From: Dissulfurimicrobium hydrothermale
GTDB lineage: Bacteria > Desulfobacterota > Dissulfuribacteria > Dissulfuribacterales > Sh68
Length of the DNA: 64,000 bases
Direction of reading: 5' to 3'
NCBI RefSeq assembly: GCF_022026155.1
Contig: NZ_CP085041.1
Coordinates: forward strand, 590,306-654,305
The position numbers were made by a program, and so were the translations under genes. Positions 16,841 through 25,633 of the stretch are shown piece by piece. Below the pieces are notes generated by a model. That model did not search any database. It was not told where the DNA came from and saw only the letters and a list, made by a program, of their open reading frames with translations. How positions within the stretch are numbered: position 1 is the stretch's first letter; each line of letters begins with the position of its first letter.

Positions 16841-19516
16841 TTATGGACCTACCTCCACGAGTACATATCTTTCAGGGTTGAGATAGTGCACGGCCGCCTG
16901 TCTGACATCGTAGATTGTCACCTTTTTTATTTCCTTTGGATATATCCTGGCGAATCCTGCGCCAAGGCCGTAGAGTTTGTTAAGGGCCATGTCCATTGCC
17001 TGCGCCCCGTTGGTTTGCAGGTCGTTTTCATAATTTCCTATAAGCCACATCTTGGCCCTTTCAAGCTCTTCAGGCGATACGGATCCGTTTCGCACCGCTT
17101 CTATCTCCTGCCAAAGTCCTTTTATAGCCTCTTCTTTCTTTTGCGGTGCGCAGGCTATGTAAAGGGCGAATGAGCCGTAGTCTATTCCGAGGCCTACAAA
17201 AGAGGTTACGGAGTATGCGAGCGCCTTCTTATCCCTCAGTTCAGTAAAAAGCCTCCCGCCCTGACCGGCCAGAACGGCGTTTAATACCTCTACGGCGTAT
17301 CTCTCGCTGGATTTAAATGTAACACCTGGGAAACCAAGCACGATGTGTAACTGTTGTTTGTCTTGTTTTTTAACCGTTACGGTCCTAGGAGAGTCAAGTG
17401 GTTGCGGGGTCGGCAAGGTGGGCGGGTCAAGGGTTTTGCCAGCGCCCCATTTTTCAAGATATGCCTTGAGCTTTTTTGTGACTTCATCAGGGTTCACGTC
17501 CCCGGCTATAGAGATTATCGCCCGGTCCGGCCTCGCGAAGTCGTTATAGGCGATGGCGAGCCTTTCGGATGTGATCCCCATTATGGATGTCTCTGTGCCA
17601 AGGGGATTCAGAGAATATGGGTGCGGTTTGAAGAGCTCGCGCCTGAATTCCCTTACGGCGACCGACGGCAGGGAATCTTCCTGGCGTTTGAGGCCTGCGA
17701 TGAGCAATGGTTGCAATTTTTTTATCTCTTCATCCGGGAATATTGGATTAAGGAGGATTTCGGCGAAAAGCGAGAGGCCATCTCCAAGATGATCGCTTAG
17801 AAAGCGGCCTTCGAGCCCGAACGAATTCTGGCCCGAAAATCCGTCTATCTCTCCGCCTATGCCCTCTATAAGCGCAGCGAGCTCTTGGGCGTTGTGCAGT
17901 CTTGTGCCCTTGGTCCATGCCCTTGCAAGAAAATTGAAGAGGCCAGCTGTATCTTCGGTCTCGTATCTCACCCCGCCTGGAAACACTGCCCGCACGGCAA
18001 ACGTAGGTGCATCCCGCACCTCCCGTACGAGTATGGTTACGCCGTTTGAGAGCGTGGTCTCTTTAATGTTGAAACCCATGGGTGCCTTATGTGTCTTGAT
18101 CGGCGATGCGGCAGCCACGGCTTCGGCGCATTTTATTATGGCCGTCAGGTCTTTTTTGGTGATCTTCGGCGCCTTCCAGTTCGGCATGACCATGGCGATG
18201 TTTATATTCTTAGTTTTGAATATGTCAGTAGCAACCCGCTGGATGTCTCGCGGCGTAATCGATTTTACGCGCTCCAGATATGTCGTCTGCGCTGAAGGAT
18301 CTCCAGCCATCGTCTCGAACAGACCCAATTTCTGAGCCTCGCCTTCCATCGTCTCTTGGGCATAGATGAAATCTGTTTCAACCTGGATCTTGGCCCTGTT
18401 GAGCTCTTCCTGGCCCACAGCCTCTGTGCGTAATCGGTAGATGTCTGTGAGTATGGCGGTAAGCGCGTCCCTGGTCTTCTCAGGGGCAAGGATGGCGGTC
18501 ACCTCGAACAGACCAGGTCCCAGAGGCGTAAAGGCAGATGAATCGATTTGATAGACGAGCTGTTTGTCTTCCTTGATGGATCTGTTCAGTCTTGAGCTGT
18601 TACCGCCTCCAAGGAGCGCCGCCAAGACGTCTAGGACGGGCGCGCGTGGGTCGTTGAAGCCGGGTGCGCCGGAGAATGCAATGGCTAAGTGGCCTTCATG
18701 TATATCCATCGTCTTGACTGCCGCCCTAGGGGCGTCCTGCAGTGGTTCGATTACATCCATATCCGCCTTTTCTCTGGACGTCTTGAGCGTCTTGAATGCA
18801 TTGCGGACATATCTTGCCGCCTCCCGTGTGTTTACATTACCGGCTATCACGACATGTATGTTTTCAGGTCTGTATCTCTTGGCCATATAATCCATGATGT
18901 CTTGTCTCGTGAAGGACTTGACTGTTTTGACAAAGCCTATAACGGGGCGTCTGTATGGATATTTTTCATATGATGTCTCCATGAGTAGATCAAAGAGTGC
19001 GGATGTCGGCATGTCTTTCCGCATCTTCATCTCTTCGAGCACCACATCCTTTTCCCTTGCAAGTTCATCTGGCTCAAAGTTCGAGTTGAGTACGGCGTCG
19101 GAGAGGACATCTATGGCCTCCCCAAGGAATCGGCTGGGCACCTCGCAGTGATAGACGGTGTAATCAAGGGACGTATAGGCATTGATCGACCCGCCTATGG
19201 ATTCTATGGCCCTTGCAAGCTCCCCTCGCCCCCTCTTCTTTGTGCCTTTAAATATCATGTGTTCGATGAGATGGGTGATGCCGGCCTCTCGGTCCGTCTC
19301 ATAGCTGCTGCCGGCCCTTACCCATACCTGGACGGCAGCCACCGGTGCACGGTCCGTCTCCTTGATGACTGCGGTCAGGCCGTTCGGTAGTTTGATTTTC
19401 GTTGCCCCAGGCAGGATGTCTTCAGCCCATGCAGCAAGGGGTCTGATACCTAGCTGGAATACGACCGAGACCAGGAAGGCCGCAAGGAGAATGATTGTTT
19501 CTTTGTACCCCGGCAT
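16841..19516 (-). CDS. M16-family zinc metalloprotease, two-unit (insulinase/pitrilysin type)
   Basis: An 891-residue exported peptidase with a hydrophobic N-terminal signal segment (about 8-31). The active unit has the inverted zinc motif HxxEH at His82-Glu85-His86 (THLIEHMIFKGT) and the distal Glu in KDVVLEEMKMRKD. A second M16 unit from about residue 460 (TLSNGVTILVREVRDAPTFAVRAVFPGG) lacks the HxxEH motif, as is normal for fused M16 proteins, and serves as the inactive partner. PQQL/YhjJ-type periplasmic proteases have this layout. It reads divergently from the sulfur cluster that starts at 19707. Confidence 0.92.
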   Translation of the reverse strand: MPGYKETIILLAAFLVSVVFQLGIRPLAAWAEDILPGATKIKLPNGLTAVIKETDRAPVAAVQVWVRAGSSYETDREAGITHLIEHMIFKGTKKRGRGELARAIESIGGSINAYTSLDYTVYHCEVPSRFLGEAIDVLSDAVLNSNFEPDELAREKDVVLEEMKMRKDMPTSALFDLLMETSYEKYPYRRPVIGFVKTVKSFTRQDIMDYMAKRYRPENIHVVIAGNVNTREAARYVRNAFKTLKTSREKADMDVIEPLQDAPRAAVKTMDIHEGHLAIAFSGAPGFNDPRAPVLDVLAALLGGGNSSRLNRSIKEDKQLVYQIDSSAFTPLGPGLFEVTAILAPEKTRDALTAILTDIYRLRTEAVGQEELNRAKIQVETDFIYAQETMEGEAQKLGLFETMAGDPSAQTTYLERVKSITPRDIQRVATDIFKTKNINIAMVMPNWKAPKITKKDLTAIIKCAEAVAAASPIKTHKAPMGFNIKETTLSNGVTILVREVRDAPTFAVRAVFPGGVRYETEDTAGLFNFLARAWTKGTRLHNAQELAALIEGIGGEIDGFSGQNSFGLEGRFLSDHLGDGLSLFAEILLNPIFPDEEIKKLQPLLIAGLKRQEDSLPSVAVREFRRELFKPHPYSLNPLGTETSIMGITSERLAIAYNDFARPDRAIISIAGDVNPDEVTKKLKAYLEKWGAGKTLDPPTLPTPQPLDSPRTVTVKKQDKQQLHIVLGFPGVTFKSSERYAVEVLNAVLAGQGGRLFTELRDKKALAYSVTSFVGLGIDYGSFALYIACAPQKKEEAIKGLWQEIEAVRNGSVSPEELERAKMWLIGNYENDLQTNGAQAMDMALNKLYGLGAGFARIYPKEIKKVTIYDVRQAAVHYLNPERYVLVEVGP

Positions 19517-19706
19517 GGAAGTTCGTCTCCTTTTTTTGATGAATGACTGTTCATTAAAGGTCTTGACACTGCGCGTGAATTTTGGTACGACCTAAGCCAT
19601 TAACCTTGTAAAGATACTCGATGTCCTTGCGGTACGATAGCCATGTTTTTTGTGGCATGCAAGACATCGGCCATACCTAATAATAATTTATGTCGGGGGG
19701 GGCAAG

Positions 19707-20867
19707 ATGAGTTCTTTTGGAGAGAAGATATCCGAGGTCTATGAGTCATTTTTCAAGCGGACGTGGTCTCCCATGACCGGAGGCGTGCTTCTTGCGGTAC
19801 TTGCCATTTACATGGAGGCATGGCAGCGTCCATGGGGTATCGTCGGCGGTCTTCGAAACTGGGGTGATTGGTTTTTTTATCTGATCGGCGTATTCGGAGA
19901 TAAGCCTGAACACCCCCTCTTTTTTTCATCGTCTGTCATGGACCTGGGGCTCCTTGCAGGCGCCTGGATATCGGCTGTCATAGCAAGGGAATTCGCCTTC
20001 AGGGTTCCTCCTGTCCTTGAGCTCTGGAAGGGGTTTTTCGCCGGGATCCTTATGGGCATAGGTTCGACCCTGGCCTATGGGTGCAATGTCGGCGGGTTCT
20101 ACAGCGCCATCCAGAACCTTGCGGCCAACGGTTTTGCCATGATGATCGGCCTTATAGCCGGTGTTATTGTAGGGCTTAAATACCTCTATTGGGAGATGGA
20201 GCACTTCACCCCGGGTCCCGCTGGGCCTACCTTTCTCGGCAACATCCCTCCAGCCATCGGGCTGCTCGGCATCATCGGTCTTGTAGTTGCGGCTTATGCC
20301 TATTCAAATTCAAGCGTGGAAAATGCCCCTCTCATGTCAGGTTATCTCCTGATAGGGGCGGGCATCGGTTTTGTCTTTCATAGGAGCAGGTTGTGCATGG
20401 TTAACGGCTTCCGTGAGCCGTTTATGACAGGTGAGGCGGCCATGGGCAAGGCTGTCGCGGTAAGCGTGATCCTCGGTACCATAGGCATAGCCATATTGAA
20501 ATATGCAGGTCTGAGGGATACAAGCCTTTTTGTTGTGACTTCCTTCTGGTGGGGTTCCCTTCTGGGTGGTTTTATCTTTGGAGCAGGGATGGTGGTGGCC
20601 GGTGGCTGCGGCAGCGGCTCTCTCTGGCGTGTGGCAGAGGGTCAGATAAAACTCTGGGTGGTGGTGGTCGCCTTTGCCCTTACCAACAGCCTCTTGCGCT
20701 ACTGGTTTGAGAAGAATGACTGGATGTCAAAGCTTGGCAAAGCGATCTATCTTCCGGATATTTTTGGATATGGCGGCTCTATCATCCTCGTGATAATCGC
20801 CATGTTGCTTTGGTATTTAGTGATCGATTGGAATGAGGACAGCAACAAGTTGGTCATAGAGATGTAA
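19707..20867 (+). CDS. yedE: YedE/YeeE-type sulfur-compound transporter (YTD cluster)
   Basis: Integral inner-membrane protein of 386 residues from ATG 19707, which has a long G-rich ribosome site just before it. About ten hydrophobic segments are visible. Two family cysteines stand out: in STLAYGCNVGGFYSAIQN and in VVAGGCGSGSLWRVAEGQ, matching the Cys residues lining the thiosulfate path of YeeE proteins. HRSRLCMVNGFREPF is another conserved segment. It heads a five-gene run with tusA, a dsrE-like gene and two small genes, the same content as the YTD cluster reported in sulfur-disproportionating bacteria. The transported species (thiosulfate or other reduced sulfur) is inferred. Confidence 0.9.
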   Translation: MSSFGEKISEVYESFFKRTWSPMTGGVLLAVLAIYMEAWQRPWGIVGGLRNWGDWFFYLIGVFGDKPEHPLFFSSSVMDLGLLAGAWISAVIAREFAFRVPPVLELWKGFFAGILMGIGSTLAYGCNVGGFYSAIQNLAANGFAMMIGLIAGVIVGLKYLYWEMEHFTPGPAGPTFLGNIPPAIGLLGIIGLVVAAYAYSNSSVENAPLMSGYLLIGAGIGFVFHRSRLCMVNGFREPFMTGEAAMGKAVAVSVILGTIGIAILKYAGLRDTSLFVVTSFWWGSLLGGFIFGAGMVVAGGCGSGSLWRVAEGQIKLWVVVVAFALTNSLLRYWFEKNDWMSKLGKAIYLPDIFGYGGSIILVIIAMLLWYLVIDWNEDSNKLVIEM

Positions 20868-20921
20868 TTTACAGAAATATAAGACTGTTTTGAAAAATAC
20901 TTAATAAATAAGGGAGGAGTT

Positions 20922-21179
20922 ATGAGCGACATCAAAAAGGCCCCTGACGGGATCACGGCTAATCGCACATTGGATGCAAAGGGACTCAGTTGCCCCATGC
21001 CTCTTTTGAGGACAAAGAAGGAGATCGAGAAGATCAAGAGTGGCGAGATCCTTGAGGTCTTGGGGACAGATCCTGGTTCCCGCAATGATATCCCGGGCTG
21101 GTGCGCCAGGGCTGGTCATGAATATCTGGGCGAAAAAGAAGACTCAGGCTTTATACGTTTTTACGTGCGTAAAAAATAA
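20922..21179 (+). CDS. tusA: TusA-family sulfurtransferase
   Basis: An 85-residue cytoplasmic sulfur carrier. The conserved persulfide site CPMP is at Cys24 (GLSCPMPLLRTKKEI), and the C-terminal strand pattern GFIRFYVRKK is typical. An AGGGAGGAG ribosome site precedes the ATG. In sulfur-metabolising organisms TusA passes sulfane sulfur between carriers such as DsrE and the membrane transporter; here it lies directly between the YedE-type transporter and a DsrE-like gene, supporting a dissimilatory relay and not only tRNA thiolation. A second Cys in GWCARAGHEY is also present. Confidence 0.93.
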   Translation: MSDIKKAPDGITANRTLDAKGLSCPMPLLRTKKEIEKIKSGEILEVLGTDPGSRNDIPGWCARAGHEYLGEKEDSGFIRFYVRKK

Positions 21180-21305
21180 GCCGAGGGGCAGAGCGGGTGT
21201 TTTTTATTTTATTTTCGGGCTGGGGTGGGTTGTGTGCAGGTTCCCCGGCACGGAAGAGAGTGAAATCTTTGATTAATTAATGTCAATTTTTGGAGGATAA
21301 TCAAG

Positions 21306-21638
21306 ATGTCTGCCGATCCAAACAAGCTGGGAATATTTGTAACATCTCCACAAAACATGCGCCATATCCTTGGCGTCGCCCAGGCGGCTGTAAGGGCAGG
21401 GAAAAAGGTCATGATCTTTTTTACATACAAGTCCGTCCATCTGACCAAGACCCCTGAGTTTGCAACCCTTGCCAATCTCTGCGACGTGGAAGATCTTGCA
21501 ATCTGCGCCGACAGTTATACCTGTGAAGGATACGACGTCGAGAAGGATGTCCCGCGCGGGCTTACCCCACGCCAGATGCGTACCCAGGCCTATCATGGGG
21601 CGGTACTGGAAGAGTGTGGTAAATATCTAGTGCTTTAA
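21306..21638 (+). CDS. DsrE-like sulfur-relay protein
   Basis: A 110-residue protein of the DsrE/DsrF-like superfamily: LGIFVTSPQNMRHILGVAQAAVRAGKKVMIFFTYKSV is the first beta-alpha-beta of the fold. Cysteines lie in NLCDVEDLAICADSYTCEGYD, any of which could carry a persulfide. GGAGG 10 bp upstream supports the start. It follows tusA by about 125 bp within the same run of genes. The role as persulfide carrier is inferred from fold and neighbours; it is not a standard DsrE of the DsrEFH complex, since no dsrF or dsrH-length partners are adjacent. Confidence 0.8.
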   Translation: MSADPNKLGIFVTSPQNMRHILGVAQAAVRAGKKVMIFFTYKSVHLTKTPEFATLANLCDVEDLAICADSYTCEGYDVEKDVPRGLTPRQMRTQAYHGAVLEECGKYLVL

Positions 21639-21656
21639 AAAAAGGAGAGATGAGAC

Positions 21657-21995
21657 ATGGAATCAAAAAAGATATATTTTTTATTGCCGAACCGCATGTA
21701 TGCCGGAGATGCCATACGCTCCGCACTTGGGCAGGCCGTTGAGAACCACTTTGCCTATCCAGTCCTTATGTATGGAGAGTATCCCAGGTTTTCAGATTAT
21801 GTAAAGGAGAATATCGACTGGATCAGGGATATGGAGGGCGATGTCTTTACCCTTGGCGGCGAGGCACCGGAAGGTGTCGAGCTTACCCCTATTACGCTTG
21901 AGGAGCTCGGTGAGCGTCTTCGGGAGGCGGATGTGATCATACCTTACGGACTGCCGAAGCAAAGCAAGACCCCGCCGCCTGCCTGTGCAGAGTAA
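21657..21995 (+). CDS. YTD-cluster hypothetical protein 1
   Basis: A 112-residue protein with IYFLLPNRMYAGDAIRSALGQAVENHFAYPVLMYG at the start, compatible with a DsrE-like alpha/beta fold but not clearly assignable. The middle is acidic (VKENIDWIRDMEGDVFTLGGEAPEG) and the end PPPACAE has a single Cys near the C-terminus. AAAGGAGAG lies before the ATG, and it follows the DsrE-like gene by 18 bp. In published YTD clusters two hypothetical genes follow yedE, tusA and dsrE; this is the first of that pair by position. Function unknown. Confidence 0.75.
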   Translation: MESKKIYFLLPNRMYAGDAIRSALGQAVENHFAYPVLMYGEYPRFSDYVKENIDWIRDMEGDVFTLGGEAPEGVELTPITLEELGERLREADVIIPYGLPKQSKTPPPACAE

Positions 21996-22024
21996 GGTAA
22001 GTATAAATAAAGGAGTTTATGATT

Positions 22025-22210
22025 ATGAGTGATGTAAAAAAGATACTTCATGTATATAGATCCGAGCCTTCGGATGACGTCAAAAAGCTGGTCGAGATAC
22101 TAAACCGTGATAGAGAGGCGAAAGAATTCAGGCTTTATATCGGCGAACCAAATTATGACATGCTTGTGCAGATGATATTCGAGGCCGATCAGACCGTAAG
22201 CTGGTGGTAG
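22025..22210 (+). CDS. YTD-cluster hypothetical protein 2 (61 aa)
   Basis: A small protein of 61 residues from ATG 22025, chosen over ATG 22019 because AGGAG at 22011-22015 is 9 bp from the former and only 3 bp from the latter. The sequence MSDVKKILHVYRSEPSDDVKKLVEILNR is followed by FRLYIGEPNYDMLVQMIFEADQTVSWW. It has no cysteine, so it cannot itself carry persulfide; length and the ending suggest a distant TusB/DsrH-like relation, which I cannot confirm. It ends the cluster, followed at once by terminators. Confidence 0.72.
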   Translation: MSDVKKILHVYRSEPSDDVKKLVEILNRDREAKEFRLYIGEPNYDMLVQMIFEADQTVSWW

Positions 22211-22218
22211 GATTAGGC

Positions 22219-22248
22219 CAAGAACAAGGCCGTTTCTTGTCTCTTTTT
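22219..22248 (+). terminator. Rho-independent terminator after the sulfur cluster
   Basis: CAAGAA at 22219-22224 pairs with TTCTTG at 22234-22239, extended by a C-G pair with one bulged base, followed by a TTTTT run at 22244-22248. It lies 9 bp after the last gene of the cluster. Confidence 0.6.
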
Positions 22249-22253
22249 GATTA

Positions 22254-22285
22254 AGGCCCCCAAGGCCCAGGCTTCGGGGGCTTTT
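22254..22285. terminator. Second, probably bidirectional terminator
   Basis: GCCCCC at 22256-22261 pairs with GGGGGC at 22276-22281; outward A-T and G-T pairs extend the stem and TTTT follows at 22282-22285. It sits between the convergent sulfur cluster and pilC and can serve both, touching the pilC stop codon. Confidence 0.65.
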
Positions 22286-23501
22286 AACTCCCGACTACAC
22301 TTGCCATCTTGAATATCGGCAGATACATGGCTATTATGATGGAGCCTATCGTGCCGCCCAGAAAGACTATCATAAACGGCTCTATCATGCTCGTCAGTGC
22401 GTCAACCGCAGCATCAACCTCTTCGTCATAAAAATCCGCCACCTTGCCCAGCATCTGTTCCAGGGCCCCGGTCGTCTCTCCTACCGATATCATCTGCACC
22501 ACCATATTGGGGAATATGCCGGCTTCTTGGAGGGGCTGGGCTATCGTGCGTCCTTCGCTTATACTCATCCTCACATTGTAAATGGCGTCTTCTATTAACC
22601 TATTCCCAGCCGTTCCCGCTGCGACGTTCAGTGCATCTATAATAGGGACCCCGCTGCTTATAAGCGTCCCAAGCGTACGCGTAAGTTTGGCTACGGCGAC
22701 CTTTTTTATGAGGGGACCGAATACGGGCATCCTCAACAGGGTCTTGTCGATTAAAAGACGTCCTTTGGATGTGGAATAAAATTTTTTAAAAAGAAATACA
22801 AAAAACGCCACCGCTGCTGCGATCACCAGAAAGTATGATTTTACAAAGTTGCTGAGCGCAATGACCATCTGGGTGGGCAAGGGCAGCGCCTGCCCGGATT
22901 CGGCAAACATCTTTTCGAATACAGGTATTACAAATATCAGTATGATGGCCAATACAACAACTGATATGCCAAGGACTATTATTGGGTAAGTAAGGGCGCT
23001 TTTTACCTTCCTCTTCAGGCGCTGGGACTTTTCCATATAAACGGCGAGCCGGTTCATGACCTCATCGAGTACTCCACCCACCTCTCCAGCGGCCACCATG
23101 TTAGTATAAAGGTTGTCGAAGTGCCTTGGATGTCTCTTTAGGGCGTCGGCAAATGTGGATCCGCCCTCTACATCGGTCTTGATCTGGCGGAGCATCGACT
23201 TAAAGGTCTTATTTTCCTGTTGTTCCGCCAGCACATCAATCCCCTGGACAAGCGGCAGGCCTGCGTCTATCATTGTTGATAATTGCCTTGTAAAGATTAC
23301 GATATCCTTGGTTTTGATCTTGGGTTTAAGGAGGTTTATGTCTTTAAAAAGGTCTTTGGGTTTGGTGTGTATCTTCGAAGGTTTGATGCGTTGCCTCCTT
23401 AAGGTTATCCGTACCGCCCTCTCATCAACCGCTTCTAATTCCCCCCTCTTCTTTTCGCCTGTTATCGATATCCCTTCCCAGATATATATCGGCATTTCCA
23501 C
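22284..23501 (-). CDS. pilC: Type IV pilus / type II secretion inner-membrane platform protein PilC/GspF
   Basis: A 405-residue polytopic inner-membrane platform protein that couples the assembly ATPase to pilin or pseudopilin polymerisation. Two GspF domains are visible: FTRQLSTMIDAGLPLVQGIDVL starting near residue 70 and LTRTLGTLISSGVPIIDAL near 273. Each is followed by hydrophobic segments (ALTYPIIVLGISVVVLAIILIFVIPVFEKMF; FLVIAAAVAFFVFLF; IEPFMIVFLGGTIGSIIIAMYLPIF). The N-terminal YIWEGISITGEKKRGELEA is typical of PilC. It stands alone in the window; the pilB and pilin genes must lie elsewhere. Confidence 0.93.
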   Translation of the reverse strand: MEMPIYIWEGISITGEKKRGELEAVDERAVRITLRRQRIKPSKIHTKPKDLFKDINLLKPKIKTKDIVIFTRQLSTMIDAGLPLVQGIDVLAEQQENKTFKSMLRQIKTDVEGGSTFADALKRHPRHFDNLYTNMVAAGEVGGVLDEVMNRLAVYMEKSQRLKRKVKSALTYPIIVLGISVVVLAIILIFVIPVFEKMFAESGQALPLPTQMVIALSNFVKSYFLVIAAAVAFFVFLFKKFYSTSKGRLLIDKTLLRMPVFGPLIKKVAVAKLTRTLGTLISSGVPIIDALNVAAGTAGNRLIEDAIYNVRMSISEGRTIAQPLQEAGIFPNMVVQMISVGETTGALEQMLGKVADFYDEEVDAAVDALTSMIEPFMIVFLGGTIGSIIIAMYLPIFKMASVVGS

Positions 23502-23972
23502 CCCCAGAAAACATAAAAAAGTTTAGATCATCAATAAATTTCTTAACCCTGTTTTTTGGAATTTTCCATAAGAAACCCTTTAAATTTATTCTCAACTGAT
23601 GAGGGGTAAAAATATAAGCCCCAAAGGCCCTTAACATATTTCCTGCCTTATTAAAATTCGGCATTTTCCCCCTTAGACTTTATTTACGCGCCCAGCTTTA
23701 TAGGAAGTCTCTGTATAAGCCTTGTTCCCTACGATATCATGATCGAATCAGATTTTGAGGGCGCCTATCCCAAACCCTTTGCCTTTGAGGACGAAAGATC
23801 AAGGTATTCCTCGACAGTAGGCTATCAAGCCCGTTGTTTATTTTTGTCTATGCAAGCAATCTTTAGTTAGATCGATTGCGGCGAATTTGTTCGTTATTTG
23901 TGAAAAAATTTCTTTGCACGTATAAAAAAGCAGATACCTTCCATAAGTGTTGATAATCGTTCATTTTAGAAA

Positions 23973-24002
23973 TTGACAGGCATTTTCACTTATAAATATT
24001 TA
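23973..24002 (+). promoter_or_regulatory. Candidate sigma-70 type promoter for the barrel-cytochrome operon
   Basis: A perfect -35 hexamer TTGACA at 23973-23978 is followed after 18 bases by TATTTA (23997-24002), a 4-of-6 match to the -10 hexamer; overlapping alternatives in the TATAAATATT stretch give 16-17 base spacing. Transcription would run through the dyads into the barrel gene at 24160. By eye only. Confidence 0.4.
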
Positions 24003-24003
24003 T

Positions 24004-24053
24004 TGAATACTAATTCATTTTTAATATTATTAAAATTGAATAGATATTCAATT
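24004..24053. promoter_or_regulatory. Two tandem operator-like dyads TGAAT-N4-ATTCA
   Basis: The first site is TGAAT at 24004-24008 and ATTCA at 24013-24017. The second is the longer AATTGAAT (24034-24041) and ATTCAATT (24046-24053), which contains the same TGAAT-N4-ATTCA core. Their centres are 33 bp apart, close to three helical turns, so one dimeric regulator could bind both on the same face. They overlap or follow the expected start of transcription. Confidence 0.5.
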
Positions 24054-24159
24054 GTTAGATCATTGATAATATCTAGCTGTATTATTGGGGCAATTTTAAT
24101 TTGGATGCTATAAATTTGCTGCTGTTTATTTTTCTTGTAAGGAGAAGGGGGTCAGGGAT

Positions 24160-25575
24160 ATGGAGAGGGAAAAGACACGATATGGAAGGTGAATAGCCAC
24201 TTGGGCCAGGGGCCCTATTCTTGTCTTGTTTCTTGCATTTTCGTTTTTGGTCCAGCCTGCCTGGGCAATGGATACGTCTATCGGCGAAATAGACATCCGC
24301 AGTACCACCAGGTATCAACTCCAATGGTCAGATCCTCCTAACGGCAAGCTTGTTTCAAGCAATTCAAGCGATCAAGACATCTCTGAGATACTCGGCGTTG
24401 ACTGGAATTCGTCCAAAATCAATGGACTTTCCTTTTCCTTTCTGGGGAAATATGCAAAAGACCTCGATGGTACGCCGTCTGGCTCCATATTCCAGGATTA
24501 CCTGGATGCAAGCGGAGGTCAAAGGCAGAGGTTTGATGCATACTATGCCTTTGCCGAAAATAAAGATGTCATACCGGGTGTTGATCTTAGGCTAGGGCGC
24601 CAATATGCCTATGGAGCGGAAACAGTCCATTTTGATGGCTTATGGGTCAGGGCGGACAGGTCCCTGGATGAGCGTTTCAGCATAGAGGCCTTCGGCGGCC
24701 AGATAGTCCAGATGTATTCTAACCTTACCCAGGACGGTGTGGGCGGCGTCAATCTGGGCTTTTATCCATCGAAAGAACTTGCCTTGTATCTTAACAGCGT
24801 GTTTTATCGCGAAAATTCTTACGAGGCGTCAGCTTATTGGCGTCCGGTCGAATACATTAAGGCCAATGTCAGATGGGCGTTGATCGACGACAAGAGTCGT
24901 GAGGCATCCGTTGACGTGGTGGGTGATGTCGAGTCTACAGGTACTACCATAGGTTTCAATGTATATCATAGGTTCAGGGTAACCCTGCCTGACGATTTCA
25001 TCTACGATTATACATATTCAATGAGCGACAGTCTGAACAATATAAGGCGTCTCTATCTCTCCAGGGAGGAGGCGTATACCCAGTATACATTGTCGGTCAG
25101 CCAACCGATCCCTACACAGAAAGGTCTTGCTGTCTTCGTGCGCGGTACGAAGAGGGATCTAGCCCATGATAATCAGGAAGACCTGTATAATACCAGCTTT
25201 TATAGCCTTACATGCGGTCTTTCGCTTGATGAATGGCTCGAGTTGCATGGTTTTCATATGTCGGTCGGTGTGACTTCATGGTGGGAGAAGAGGGATTATC
25301 TTTATGAAGGTAAATCCAGATCGGTCTTCCTGGATTTTCATCAGGAACTCCCCTACAGGTTCGAGGTCAGTGGCGGTTTTTATTACAAGGATGAAGATGT
25401 CAATTCCCTCATCGAGGGTGAGGCCGCTGCACACTATTATGGTTCTCTGAGATATGGTTTTGCCAAGGACAAGTGGGCCGAGCTTAAGTATGAATATGAG
25501 CACGATGACTATTACAGGGAATTCGGTGTAGGAGATATAAATTCCATAACCGCTACGGTTTCCGCCCGTTTCTAG
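24160..25575 (+). CDS. Outer-membrane beta-barrel protein (porin-like) with in-frame TGA at codon 11
   Basis: A probable porin of an electron conduit. From TTG 24226 onward 449 codons are open: a hydrophobic stretch ending QPAWA, then amphipathic beta-strands rich in Tyr/Phe (RSTTRYQLQWSD, VDLRLGRQYAYG, ANVRWALIDDKS, YGSLRYGFAKDKWAELKYEYEHDDYY) and a C-terminal ...TATVSARF ending in Phe, the barrel-assembly signal. The TTG gives a signal peptide with no basic n-region. A better start is ATG 24160, 8 bp after AAGGGGGT; it adds a normal n-region (MEREKTRYGR, then IATWARGP) but places a TGA at 24190-24192 in frame as codon 11. This could be read through (see findings), be a mutation, or force reinitiation. 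Next genes encode cytochromes. Geobacter ExtI-type porins are the closest analogy I recall; unverified. Confidence 0.75.
24203..24215 (+). other. Short hairpin after the codon-11 TGA (SECIS-like, weak)
   Basis: GGGCC at 24203-24207 pairs with GGCCC at 24211-24215, loop AGG, starting its loop 15 nt after the TGA at 24190-24192. The geometry is one base short of the usual bacterial SECIS distance and the stem is only 5 bp. Confidence 0.3.
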
Positions 25576-25633
25576 TTTTGGAAAGGCAGGCGTATTGGAG
25601 ATCAGCGGATAAAAAGGGATAGGGGAATAAGAT

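Larger units (their letters stand above)
23502..24159. other. Long A/T-rich intergenic region, pilC to cytochrome operon
   Basis: About 660 bp with no convincing gene; short frames here lack ribosome sites. It is much richer in A and T than its surroundings. The right half holds a candidate promoter and two dyads annotated separately. No tRNA, riboswitch or insertion sequence was recognised. Confidence 0.6.

Noticed and set aside
23425-23664. A 79-codon minus-strand frame upstream of pilC
   Set aside because: Overlaps the pilC start in another frame, A/T-rich, no ribosome site or recognisable motif.
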